Made by a program: the position numbers and the translations under genes. 64,000 nucleotides of DNA. Origin: Wyeomyia smithii. Taxonomy: Eukaryota; Arthropoda; Insecta; Diptera; Culicidae. Below are positions 1 to 10,564 of the stretch, piece by piece. The notes beneath the pieces are model-generated. The model saw only the letters and a program-made list of their open reading frames with translations. It was not told the origin of the DNA and made no database searches. The stretch covers positions 81,838,220 to 81,902,219 of the forward strand of contig NC_073696.1 in the NCBI RefSeq assembly GCF_029784165.1, in the 5' to 3' direction. Position 1 is the first letter of the stretch. Every line of letters starts with the position of its first letter.

Positions 1-182
1 TAAGAGTAATCAAATCAGAAAGCATCGGATCTCATTCATCTATTCTTCTTATGGTATGTCAAACAAAAGTCGAACGGTGGACGACCGGTTCCTGATCCTC
101 AGCTGTCTTGTTAAGATCCATCGACATGATACGGTAAAACTGAACAGCTAACAATAAAGAACATTTCATTAATTCATATATA

Positions 183-985
183 CAGTCATGGAGGAAATAA
201 TAAATACACTTACAGTTTTGGTTAATTTTCTATATTTTGGGCACTGATTCTAGTTGTTATATGATGTTATGTTACATCATTACGATCAGCAGACACTCTC
301 TTTCAGAGAGGAACGGAGAAATAACTGGAATTTTTCTGTGTCGGTGATTCCGAAAAATTTTTGCGTGAGTTAGTGCTTTTTAAGGTGGCGAAACAAATAA
401 ATACACTATTGAAATATATATACAAAACATTCCAAATAAGCTATATTTATCTACAAATCGTTAGCAAAGTGACCTTTTATGTTACAAAACTCGGAAAATT
501 GTTAAGTTCTACGTTGCAAAGCATCATCTAAAGAATGAAACAGACTTATGGAACGACGTACAGGCAGCGTGAAATGCTAGCCCAGCTTCTACTCGTGAAA
601 AACTGGTGGTAATCATACCACGAAGATTGAATATGGTTTTACAAAACAAAGTACAAGCCACAAAACATTGAAAGTGAGTTTTGTAACGTAAAAGGTCACT
701 TAACTAACGATATGTAGATAAATAAAGCTTATTTGGAATGTTTTGTATATATATTTCAATAGTGTATTTATTTTTTTCGCCACCTTAAAAAGCACTAACT
801 CACGCAAAAAAATTTCGGAATCACCGACACAGAAAAATTCCAGTTATTTCTCCGTTCCTCTCTGAAAGAGAGTGTCTGCTGATCGTAATGATGTAACATA
901 ACATCATATAACAACTAAAATCAGTGCCCAAAATATGGAAAATTAACCAAAACTGTAAGTGTATTTATTATTTTCTCCATGACTG
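183..985. mobile_element. Long-inverted-repeat MITE with TA target duplication
   Basis: The left arm (183 to about 492) is matched in reverse complement by the right arm (about 676 to 985), roughly 310 bp each with few mismatches, around a spacer of about 180 bp. The outer ends read CAGTCATGGAG and CTCCATGACTG, and each is flanked by TA (181-182, 986-987). Termini beginning CAGT with a TA duplication are typical of the IS630-Tc1-mariner superfamily. No transposase frame lies inside, so the element is non-autonomous. The superfamily assignment is inferred from the ends alone. Confidence 0.85.
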
Positions 986-987
986 TA

Positions 988-1190
988 TATAAGAGCAAGC
1001 GCACCAGTGAGTTGCCATTTGAGTTGCTATTTTCACAACGCTGGCCGTTGCTATTTTGGATAGCAACCGATGTTCGCACCGGTCGTTGCCATTGGGGATT
1101 ACCAATTCATCTATTTCTTTTTAACGCCGGCAGTTGCTAATTTCTAAAGACCGTCACTAGCTAGCATTAGCAAAATGTTAGTGTGTGTCG
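988..1190 (+). repeat. Possible left part of an interrupted element (mate at 10180-10337)
   Basis: The stretch starts with AGAGCAAGCGCACCAGTG and is rich in GTTGC/GCAAC motifs. The reverse complement of 10318-10337 reads AGAGCAAGCCCACCGGTG, and the DNA inside that end is also rich in TTGCTAT/GCAAC motifs. The two may be the ends of one older element split by later insertions, including I-clade copy A. Homology beyond about 18 bp is weak, so this is tentative. Confidence 0.3.
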
Positions 1191-1900
1191 TATTTCCCAA
1201 AAATTCTGCACATCTAGTAATAAGCAATTTATCTGTCCGTCAATTGTTCTCGGAATGATCTGCGTTCTTTCTGCTTCATAAAATATCCCCTTATTTCAAG
1301 CTACTCTGTTTTAACTTTGTTTCCGTTTTCCCAAATTATCGATAACACAATTCTGTTGCAGGTTTCTTCGTTTGTGCGTGCATGGATTTTTTTATCCTTG
1401 TATGTTTAATTAAAGTAATTGCCTTCAATAACTATTATACTCAAAATTGGCGAACTGTCATTAATTGTATTTTGTACTTTGTGCTGTCTCGATTCTTACA
1501 ATTTGCTATTAATATTTGCAAATTTGCAGCCAAACCAAATTTCAATGTAGAACGCGAAAATTGTTCTCGAGCCTTTGGCTGATTCTAGAAAATGATTTCG
1601 TGAAACAAATCTTTTTATACGCGAGTATGAAAAGGATTTTTGGAAAGATTCGGGGTGGCTCTCACCCTGAAAACGGTAAAATATTGAACGCTATGCTGAG
1701 GAAGTTTGCCATCCAGCGTTTTAACAATGTTTTTTTTTTTCGGAAACACTGGTCTACACCGATGACCATTTCCGACGCCGCTTTCGAATGGGGTCCTAAA
1801 GTTTTACACGGTTTTCTGATTTTTATATATCAGCTGAAAGCGTGCAATTTTCTACACTGAAAATATATTTTAGTTTATTCCACGAAAACGTATGTTTTAT
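1190..1900. other. No recognisable gene
   Basis: AT-rich DNA between the terminal fragment above and the target site of I-clade copy A. Short open frames occur (for example 1516-1860, plus), but they show no domain or motif that I recognise and no codon-level sign of selection. Confidence 0.5.
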
Positions 1901-2370
1901 ATACAAAACCTTTTTTTTTTAAACTCTAATATTTATTTAGGCCCAACCGCAAAGCATAACGGGGCCGAATATCTTTTGGAGTAGGGAAAAGCCAGCTTGA
2001 GTAGAGCCTGTATCCCGACTGCTCCTCCTCAAACAGGCATAAAAACCCTCTCATCTTTTCTCTTTTATAAATACAATTTAAAAATACATATCATTTAAAC
2101 CTACGGCTAACAATAACAATAATAAATAAAGTTCTTCTCTGTATGAGTAAATATCAATTCTTAATACTATTCGTTAAGGTGTGATGGTTCCTTATATCTT
2201 TAGAAATCAAAACTTATATCTATGTTTGGTGGATCATGTCTCTCAGAAAGAAGCGATGATTCATGTGTCTCTAAAAAGATCAATAAAAGAAAAAAAAAGG
2301 AACAGAATTAGTGTGAAACTTTTTGATGGAGGTTGTGTTGGAAAAATAAGAAGAAGAAGCAAGGAGATAA

Positions 2371-5300
2371 TCAAATTCGATACTTGATATCTCTTAAAAA
2401 GTCATAAATAGGTATTACAAGCGCTGGGTTGCGGCTAGCAAGCGCATCCCGTACTTGCATTGTAAAGGTCACTTTCTGTTTTCGGAGAGAATCAATAAGC
2501 TTGGTCCTTGCTCTGTGGTACTTAGGGCATACGAAGACTATATGATCTATATCTTCGTACCCTCCACATTCGCACAGATTACTATCGACTAAGTTTATTC
2601 GATAAAGATGTGCGTTTGCAACATAGTGATTGGACATTAGGCGCGAAATAACTCGAATGAAATCTCGAGTTAAATCTAACCCTTTGAACCAAGCTTTTGT
2701 AGACACTTTGGGCGAAATCGAGTGCATCCATCGCCCAAGATCGTCTTTATCCCATTTTTCCTGCCAGTTTGCCAGGGCCAGTTGTCGAGGCAGGTGAAAA
2801 TACTCGGTATAGATGATCGGTCTATCAAATATATCTCCTTCTATGGCACCCCTTTTCGCTAATAAATCAGCTTCTTCATTGCCTGGGATTGAGCAATGAG
2901 AGGGGACCCACACAAAGCAGATAATGAAAGACCGATCAACCAGCACTTCTAATATCCGTCTAATTTCCGGAAGGAAATAGGACGGGTGCTTGACCGGTTT
3001 AATCGATCGGAGAGCTTCGATAGAACTGAGGCTGTCCGAGAAGATGAAATAATTGCCTGGTGTCTTGAGCTCGATAATTCGCAGCGAATTGTGTATGGCA
3101 GCTAATTCAGCTACATATATGGAGCAAGGCTGTGCCAGTTTGCGGGATATTTGATGATCTGTGTTAAAAACGCCATATCCGGATTGTCCATCCATCACAG
3201 ATCCGTCCGTGAAAAAGGAGTTCTGTACTGGGAGGTGGCCGAATTTTGCCGAAAATATTGATGGCACAACTGTTGGTTTAAGGTGTTCGGGAATTCCATG
3301 GATTTCTTGTTTCATCGTCAAATCAAATACAACAGAAGAATTGTTGAGCGATGTTGAAATCTCACGGGATGGAGCAACAACCGAAGGGTTTATCTCCATG
3401 GTCATGAACCGCTGGTATACTGACATACAGGGTTTCTGAACAACTTCCAAACACCTCTCATAGTTCTCGATTATCATTGGGTTTGCTATCTCCGATCTGA
3501 TGAGGAAACGAAGAGCCAACTCGAATAGCCTCTCTTTGAGTGGTAGTACTCCCGCAATGACCTCTAGGGACATGGTATGTGTCGATTGCATGCAGCCTAG
3601 AGCGATACGCAAACAACGGTATTGTATCCTCTCTAGCTTCAGCATGTGTGAGGCTGCGACTCCTCTGAAGCATATGCTGCCGTATTCTATTACGGGGAGA
3701 ATAGTGGTTTGGTAGAGTCGTATTAAATCCTCTGGATGCGCTCCCCATGATGTTCCTGTTACCATCCGAAGAAAATTAATTCTCGGTTGTCATCTTTGCT
3801 TCAGGTAATTGGCATGTTTTTCCCATGTGCACTTAGAGTCATACCATACTCCTAGATACTTGAAGCTAGGTGACTGATTGATGGGTATTCCGGACAGAAC
3901 TAGCTCGAGCGAGGTGGTGGTCGCTTTTTTGAAAAGACTACCATCTCCGTTTTTTCAAGCGAGAATTCGATTCCAAGACAACTGGCCCAACCGGTCAGAT
4001 TATCTAGCGTATTTTGCAGGCTGTTTTTCATGTCTACAGCTAGAGTCGCCGTGACTGATACAACGCAGTCGTCAGCTAACTGGCGCATTGTACAGCCGTC
4101 CGTCAAGCATGTGTCGATGTCACTGATGTAGAAGTTGTACAACAGCGGACTCAGACAAGAGCCTTGGGGGAGACCCATGTAGCTTGTTCGTGTTATTGTT
4201 GAAGAACCGTGGTTGAAAAGTAAATGCTTTTCAGACAGCAGGTTGATCAAAAAGTTTGTTAATATAGGGGAGAATCCTCTCTGATGCAGTTTCTCGGAAA
4301 GAATTTCGATTGAAACTGAATCAAATGCGCCTGTGATATCCAGGAAAACCGAGGTCATTTGTTGTTTGCTGCCAAGAGCCATTTCCGCTTCTGTGGCTAG
4401 CAATGCCAGGCAATCGTTAGGGCCCTTGCCCCTACGGAAGCCGAACTGGGTCTCTGAAAGTTGGTTAGTTGTTTCTGCCCAGTTGTCAAGTCTACGCAGG
4501 ATCATTTTTTCAAGCAATTTGCGTATGCATGAGAGCATCGCAATCGGCCTGTACGAGCGGTGATCTGCGGCAGGTTTGTCTGGCTTTTTGATTGCGATAA
4601 TCTTAACCTGTCTCCAAGCTTCCGGAATCATATTGTTCCTGATAAGCTTATTAAACAGTTTAAGAAATCGTAGCTTGGCCGAGTCCGGCAGGTTTTTCAT
4701 CAAATTAAATTTGATCCTGTCCGGTCCTGAAGTCTTGTTCTTGCAAGACGCGAGGGCAATTGAAAACTCCAACATGGTAAATTCTGATTCTTCAATAGCT
4801 GTTGTATCGCTAAATTTTTGCTGTGATGGGACAGCGTCTGGGCATACCTTTTTCGCGAAATCATAGATCCAACGTTCAGAGTATTCATTAGCCTCATTAC
4901 TGTCCGACCTATTGCGCATTTTTCGAGCCGTATTCCAGAGATAGCTCATAGAAGCATCTCTGGGTAACGAGCTTATGAAATTTTGCCAGTATGATCTTTT
5001 TTTTCAGTTTGTGTAGCTTAGACTGTTTTATTTCCAGCTCCCTAAACTGATCATAAAGCTCAATTGAACCACCATCCCTGAATGCTATGTATGATGCTTT
5101 TAGAGCTTTTTTTATCTCGGTGCATTCTTTGTCCCACCATTGCTTGTTGGGACGAATTTTCAACTTGTTCTCAGGGGCAGGTCTCTTCTGAGATTGCAAC
5201 GCGCTATCTAGCACTAATGTTGCAAGGAAGTTGTATTCGTCGGATGAAGAAAGCTCATCCGTTGTTTCGAGACCCTGGGATATTGTGTTCGAGAATTTTT

Positions 5301-6048
5301 CCCAATCAATATTCCGGGTAAGATCATACTCTACTTCGACTGTGGTAGCAGAATGAAGCCTGCTCTTAATCGAAATACTGATTGGCAAATGGTCGCTACC
5401 GTGGGGATCTTGAATAATCTCCCATTTGCAGTCCAAAGCCATTGAGGAGGAACACATCGACAAGTCTAATGTGCTCTCTCGTATTGGAGGCCTTGCAATT
5501 CTCGTAGCTAACCCAGGTATGTTCAATAAGGTCATATCGAAGTCATCGAGAAAGCTTTCAATAAGAACAGCGCGGCTATCATCCCTGGGTGCGCCCCACG
5601 CCGTACCGTGAGAATTGAAATCTCCCAGGATGAGGCGTGGAGACGGAAGCAGTTCCGTTATTTGTGACAGCTGCAACCGGTTAATAACCGCTCTAGGCGG
5701 AATGTAGACTGATGCGACAGTGAGGCCCTCCCCAGCAATTGTTATATGGCAAGCAACAATTTCTATTGCATCAATTGCTGGGAGAGGAATTCGGAAGAAT
5801 GGGTAGCATTTTTTGATACCAAGGAGCACTCCGCCATAAAAGTTTCCTCGGTCTAAACGGATGACATTGAAGTCTTGAACGGCAAGTGTCGTATCAGTTG
5901 ACAACCATGTTTCAGATAGCGCGAAAATATCGCATTTGCTATCGTGAAGCAGGAGTTTAAATTTATCTAATTTGGGGATCAAGCTTCTACAGTTCCATTG
6001 TATGATCCTTGTTGTCGATTCGTCACTTCGGCTGTCTGATTTAGACAT
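2371..6048 (-). pseudogene. I-clade ORF2: endonuclease, reverse transcriptase, RNase H (copy A, broken)
   Basis: Three collinear segments cover the whole protein. 6048-4909 is an APE-like endonuclease (IIQWNCRSLIPK start, LGDFNSHGTAWG, GSDHLPISI). 4949-3900 is the reverse transcriptase (FLDITGAFDSV, GLPQGSCLSPLLYNFYISD, catalytic LADD near 4070). 3765-2371 is the RT thumb plus RNase H (FTDGS, ELAAIHNSL, SDSLSSIEAL, WVPSHCSIPGNEEADLLAK) and a final CCHC-like cluster (CECGGYEDIDHIVFVC). I see three lesions: a frameshift at a homopolymer (T8 at 4997-5004 on the plus strand), a second frameshift near the T6 run at 3925-3930, and a TGA stop at 3792-3790. The catalytic boxes survive, so inactivation looks fairly recent. 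Confidence 0.88.
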
Positions 6049-7405
6049 CGAAGGATACGAACGCGAGAAGGGGCCATTTGGCGCTTAATTGCTTACCCAA
6101 CATGCAAATTGTTGGAAGCCAAGCCGAAATCATACTCTTGAGGGAATCAGATAGACCAAAAGTGGTAAATATCCATTCAACGATCATTTTGAATGAGATA
6201 CGTCCATCAGTGGTCGGTATTTCAGATTCCGATGTCTGTTTTTTGGCGGAAGCAGATTGTTTTCCTGGTAGTTTGGGAAACTCTTTATCGAAATTGTTAC
6301 CCTCAGGATTAAGCTTGAATCCTGGAGGTGACGGCTTAGCAATATTTTGCTTGGAAGGTGGACCACTTGGGGTATCTATATGTGTTTTCTTCCGCTCCTT
6401 TCTAGGAAGCTTGGGGGAAGATACGCTTGGTCGTTTACGCACGGCTCCACTTGACGGAAGAGGTTGATATACCTCTTCATCATCATTGGGATCGTCATGT
6501 TCCAAGCTGGAATATGGGTTTTCCTGTTGCTGTAAGGCAGTCTTCAGCATCTGTGCAAATGACTGCTTACAGCGTTGTTTTGTCGATTTTTTTAACGCTT
6601 CTGAGCGTTGTTTATATTTTGGACACGCCTCGACTTCATGTGGATCACCACCACAAAGACAGCATTTTGTCTCTTGATCGCCGCAAGCGTGGTTAATCTC
6701 GGAGATTTCACCACACTTGGAGCATTTAGGTTTCTTGTTGCAGTAGGTCTTCGTGTGCCCTAACTGCAAACAATTCGTACACGTCATGACTTTTGGAAAG
6801 AAAAGTCTCACGGGTAGTCGAAGCTTGTGGAGCTCGACAAAATCCGGGAGTACTTTTCCCTCAAAAGTCACTCTAAACGAGTCATTTGGGGAATAATTGC
6901 CCGTATTATCCTTCGAATACATTCTCCTGCATTCGAGGATTTTTATTTCAGGAAGGGATGGATTTTTAAAGCATCCAATACCTTTCACAACATCCTCTTC
7001 GGTGAGATCAGCCTCGGTTATAACACCCTCTATTTCAACTACGCGTGCCGGTATATAAACGCGGTACTCGATATTGAAATTTGGATCCTGGACGACAGCA
7101 TTTGCTTGTCGGGGATCCGAGAATGTTGCCTTGAGTCTATCCGCTTTGACCTTGTAGACCTCGGTCAAGCTCGAGTACTTTTCCTTTAGAGTTTTGCATA
7201 TCTGTAAAACTCTGAGAGGCTTGTTTTTGGGTCGGAAATACACGACCCAACGTAGACCAGGTTGGTTAACCTGATACATTTTAACCCGAGTTGACTCATC
7301 TCCACTGGATGGGATAACCGGGGCAGTTTTACGGGGTCTTTTACGCTTTTTAACGACATCGAAAAAAGCGTTATTTTCATTATTCGGGATGTCAGAAAAA
7401 TCCAT
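6041..7405 (-). CDS. I-clade ORF1 nucleic-acid-binding protein (copy A)
   Basis: An uninterrupted 454-codon frame starting at ATG 7405. It is basic near the N-terminus and has three closely spaced CCHC zinc knuckles at about residues 207-268 (TNCLQLGHTKTYC, SKCGEISEINHAC, and a third beginning CCLCGGDPHEVEAC), followed by a Ser/Pro/Lys-rich tail. In I-clade elements ORF1 coats the element RNA and forms the ribonucleoprotein used in retrotransposition. The protein is clearly homologous, block by block, to the ORF1 at 13334-14725 (for example GCFKNP and the SFRVTF segments). The stop overlaps the ORF2 start by 8 nt (ATGTCTAA). The frame is intact although its ORF2 partner is broken. Confidence 0.88.
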   Translation of the reverse strand: MDFSDIPNNENNAFFDVVKKRKRPRKTAPVIPSSGDESTRVKMYQVNQPGLRWVVYFRPKNKPLRVLQICKTLKEKYSSLTEVYKVKADRLKATFSDPRQANAVVQDPNFNIEYRVYIPARVVEIEGVITEADLTEEDVVKGIGCFKNPSLPEIKILECRRMYSKDNTGNYSPNDSFRVTFEGKVLPDFVELHKLRLPVRLFFPKVMTCTNCLQLGHTKTYCNKKPKCSKCGEISEINHACGDQETKCCLCGGDPHEVEACPKYKQRSEALKKSTKQRCKQSFAQMLKTALQQQENPYSSLEHDDPNDDEEVYQPLPSSGAVRKRPSVSSPKLPRKERKKTHIDTPSGPPSKQNIAKPSPPGFKLNPEGNNFDKEFPKLPGKQSASAKKQTSESEIPTTDGRISFKMIVEWIFTTFGLSDSLKSMISAWLPTICMLGKQLSAKWPLLAFVSFDV

Positions 7406-7994
7406 CCCGGGCTCGTCACCTTCTGAGCAATACTTATATATTTAAAGCTAAAGAGTATGACTATATATAAATAGGAGAGGAAATACGAAATCGAAATATA
7501 TCTGTATGTATATACGGAAATTAAAAGTTTAAAAAATAATATAAAGGTTGTGTCACTTATCTTTATATGTATGTGAATCAGCAGCACTGCTTGTGCTGTC
7601 TCTTCAACTGCAGAGCGGCGACGCCGTACGCTTTCCTCCCGTCAGGGTTCCACAGCACACGCGCCAACTAACCACTACCACAGCTCCGTACTCCTCTGCT
7701 GCGGGAATCGACCTACGCTGATGCTGGACCAGCACGACACCTTTCAGCACTCGCGCCAAAACAAGCACGACTCACCACCTTCACACGCGCACGCAGCAAT
7801 CGCGCCGATTAGCACCACTACCACTGGCGCTGTTCGGCAGTCGGGGCTCCCCCACCAAAAACGACGCGTATTCGCACACCAAACAACACTACTGCACACG
7901 CGTACGCTAAAAAAGAGAGCGGGAAATTAGTTTCGGTGATCCGCAGAGCACTCTAGAAAAACGACTTTCCTGCTCGGCTGCCGAAAAGACTATG
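7406..7994 (-). promoter_or_regulatory. 5' UTR of I-clade copy A, probable internal promoter region
   Basis: This is the segment between the inferred 5' terminus (7994) and the ORF1 ATG (7405). Its outer half (about 7600-7990) is GC-richer than the inner half (about 7420-7590), which is AT-rich. Full-length non-LTR elements carry their promoter inside the 5' UTR, so the copy probably retains it. I see no TATA box placed convincingly near 7994. Function is inferred from position only. Confidence 0.4.
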
Positions 7995-8135
7995 ATACAA
8001 AACCTTTTGTTATTTTCTGCAACGAAACCAATGCGTAATAAATATGAAGGTACTTTCGTCAGAACTGTCAAAACTGTTACAGATTTATATTCGTATACGT
8101 AACGAAAGGTTTTTAAAATAAACGCAATCAATCGT

Positions 8136-8372
8136 ACAAACAAAGGCTGCATAATGTAAATAGTACGAAAAATTAGTAAGCTCACGCAAGTAATTCGTAC
8201 TAAGAACGCCGCATTATGTAAATAGTACGAAAAATTAATAAGTTTACGCAAATAATTCGTACAAAGAACGCTGCATAATGTAAATAGTACGAAAAATTAG
8301 TAAGCTCACGCAAATAATTCGTACACAGAACGCTGCATAATGTAAATAGTACGAAAAATTAGTATTATACGA
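8136..8372 (+). repeat. Tandem repeat, 62-63 bp unit, about 3.7 copies
   Basis: The segment GCTGCATAATGTAAATAGT recurs (with small changes) near 8146, 8209, 8271 and 8333, followed each time by ACGAAAAATTARTAAG and a conserved CACGCAA/TACGCAA stretch. The spacing is 62-63 bp. The same segment occurs only once in the second satellite unit (near 9081), so the array expanded in one unit only. Confidence 0.85.
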
Positions 8373-8660
8373 AATCAAAAATAAAAGAGAGAAAGATTGA
8401 TTATCACCGGTTTTTGCCACAACGCGATTCTAGTTCTATCGATTGCGAGAGAGCGACGACGCGCGCCTTCCTAACTTAACCCCAGAGACGTACAAATGTT
8501 CACGAAAGTTATTTCAATACGAAACCTGAGCTGAGCGGAGGTTATATGTATCGCGGCGGTTCTATCGATGCGAAAGTGAAGTTGTTTCAGAAACGTATAA
8601 ATGTTCTCTACCTCATCGTGGAAAAGCAACGGATTCGGACCAAGTGTGAGAGAGAAGGAG

Positions 8661-8719
8661 TGGAACCCACGACCATCTGCTTATCAAAGCGGACTCTGTA
8701 ACCATGTGGCTACCAGCTC
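8661..8719 (-). repeat. tRNA-like SINE head fragment (SINE group b)
   Basis: On the minus strand this reads as a tRNA-like head with a B-box-like GGTTCC/GTGGGTTC segment, and it matches the heads at 12113-12165, 29150-29241 and 45990-46061 (core AAAGCGGACTCTGTAACC on the plus strand). The body is missing. It lies inside the insert between satellite blocks. Confidence 0.6.
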
Positions 8720-9385
8720 TGTTTATACGAAATCAAAAATCACAGAACACCTTCAAGTAATTACTCGTTGTTATCCACGTTCATACGAAAGTACATTCGT
8801 GAATTGGACAAATTATGCGTAAGTTGCAATTCTATTCGATAACTTGCAATTCGAATGTTCTATAAAATCAACAAAAGTGCTGTACACTCTACGAAATCCA
8901 TGTTTACGGATTGTGCGTGAGTGGAATAACGAAAAAATATTTGCAATGTGGTATATCTTTAATGAGTATTAAATATGAAGGTACATACTTTCGTCAGAAC
9001 TGTCAAAATGGTTGCAGATCTCTATTCGTATACGTAACGAAAGGTTCGAGAAATGAACGCAATCAATCGTACAAACAAACGCTGCATAATGTAAATAGTA
9101 CGAAAAATTAGTAAGCTTACGCAATAACATGTACATTATACGAAATCAAAAATAACAGAACACGAAAATTTCGTTCAAGTAAAAACTCGTGCCCCCTTTT
9201 TTTTTTTTGTTCGTTGTTATCCACGTTCGTATGAAAGTACATTCGTGAATTGTACAAATTATGCGTAAAGTTGCAATTCATTTCGATAACTTGCAGTACG
9301 AATGTTCTATACATCCAGCAAAAGTGCTGTATCATGTTTACGAAATGTGCGTGCAGAGAATAACGAAAAAATATTTTCAGTGTAA

Positions 9386-9590
9386 GCAAAACGTGATTTT
9401 TAAAAAACGTTTATCGTTGTCCTTCGATTTTCAAATGAAGAATGAAAAACTGCTTGAAATGCCTTAAATGACAGTTCTCCCATATACCGTACATGGGAGA
9501 ACTGTCATTTGAGACATTTCGAGCAGTTTTTTATAATTCATTTAAAAATCTAAGGAAAACGATAAACATTTTTCAAAAATCACGTTTTGC
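9386..9590. repeat. 205-bp near-perfect hairpin
   Basis: The left arm (9386-9483, starting GCAAAACGTGATTTTT) pairs with the right arm (9493-9590, ending AAAAATCACGTTTTGC) over about 98 bp with few mismatches. The loop is only 9 nt (9484-9492). There is no transposase frame. It could be a palindromic MITE or a source of double-stranded or small RNA. No clear target duplication is visible. Confidence 0.85.
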
Positions 9591-9599
9591 TCAGAAAAC

Positions 9600-10180
9600 A
9601 TGCCTTTATCAAATGATATATATAAACTGGTATGGCTTTAGGACCCAATTCATCTTTTGTTGTTTTCGAAGATTAAAACAGCTGTAGATGCGAAAAATGG
9701 TTTTTTATTCAACAACCGGACGCAACGGGAAACTGAGACTAACATGCCTTTGAAAGAGTCAGCAGCAATAGTCGGTAATACTCCCGAGCAATTCGCTCAA
9801 ACCTTCTAGGTTTATTGAAATAATGACATGGTTGACCAATCTTGTGAGGACCTGAGCTTATTCCTTCGTGTAGATTAGAGTGCCAACCAAAATGGTCACA
9901 TAGAATTTCAAAAAAAAACTATAAATGTTTACCCGCCCGAAAAAACCACCCTGTGTAAAATTTCAGCTCAATCGAAATTAAAATAGACTGGTTCACGCCG
10001 ATACTTGCGTCCTACGACGTGTTTAACCAAGGCAAAGCGTTTCGTCTTCCGGGGCCGACCAATTATGTTCGAAACACTCATTATTTCCATAATATTTTTA
10101 CGAACATTTACTATCGAGCACAACAAAACAAACAACAGTTTGACATTATTCATCAAATAGCAACTATGCGGCACGTTGCT
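9600..10180. other. No recognisable gene
   Basis: I see no domain, repeat family or RNA gene in this stretch. Short open frames on both strands (for example 10019-10249, plus) lack recognisable motifs. Confidence 0.45.
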
Positions 10181-10337
10181 ATCGCGTTGCCAAATTTAAT
10201 AACTCGCTACTACCCGAGGTGGGGATTGCTATTTCCCAAACCAACATAGCAACGACCGGAGCGGTTGCCGCGTTATGGTGGGAGTTGCCAAACTAGCTTT
10301 AGAAACTTCAATTTAGCCACCGGTGGGCTTGCTCTAA
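10180..10337 (-). repeat. Possible right part of an interrupted element (mate at 988)
   Basis: It ends CACCGGTGGGCTTGCTCT, the approximate reverse complement of the sequence at 988-1006. See the entry at 988-1190 for the limits of this pairing. Confidence 0.3.
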
Positions 10338-10564
10338 TAGGTTTTTACCCGTTTCGATTAAAATTAGTGTTTAATTACTTATTTTTTAATCACTTTGAAA
10401 TCCCACATATCATTATGAAACTGTGGGAGTAGTAGTAGTAGCAATAGTAAAAGTGGCTGTAGTAGAGATAAGTGGATTATCACTTCCACTTATCACTTCC
10501 ACATTGAAAGTAGCAGTAACGAAAATAGACACTTGTTTATAATTTCATAATAACCATTTTTTTT

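Larger units (their letters stand above)
1915..7994 (-). mobile_element. Full-length I-clade non-LTR retrotransposon, copy A
   Basis: About 6.08 kb on the minus strand. It is bounded by direct repeats ATACAAAACC(TTTT) at 1901-1914 and 7995-8008, a target-site duplication of 10-14 bp (the T run overlaps the A tail). In element orientation there is a 5' UTR of about 590 bp (7994-7406), ORF1 (7405-6041), ORF2 (6048-2371) and a 3' UTR of about 455 bp ending in an A run (T at 1911-1920). APE-type endonuclease, reverse transcriptase, RNase H and CCHC ORF1 knuckles together point to the I clade; the mosquito MosquI group is a plausible relative, which I cannot confirm. ORF2 is broken, so the copy is probably inactive. 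Confidence 0.9.
8036..9382 (+). repeat. Satellite-like direct repeats (A-B-A-B arrangement)
   Basis: Block A (8036-8180) recurs at 8967-9125, sharing TATGAAGGTAC, CTATTCGTATACGTAACGAA and AACGCAATCAATCGTACAAA. Block B (8728-8945) recurs at 9139-9382, sharing TTATCCACGTTC, GTACATTCGTGAATTG and TAACGAAAAAATATTT. The order is A1, insert, B1, A2, B2, which suggests two units of a longer repeat. In unit 1, 8390-8728 contains a SINE head fragment. I recognise no coding capacity. Confidence 0.75.

Noticed and set aside
3161..3439. Plus-strand frames opposite the I-clade ORF2
   Set aside because: Shadow of the RNase H/RT coding strand; no independent motif.
6041..7405. Retroviral or LTR-type gag
   Set aside because: CCHC knuckles occur in gag, but there is no protease, integrase or LTR, and the next gene is an APE-endonuclease RT of the non-LTR type.
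8136..8372. CRISPR-like array (regular 62-bp spacing)
   Set aside because: The whole unit is conserved, with no variable spacers, in a eukaryotic context. It is a tandem repeat.
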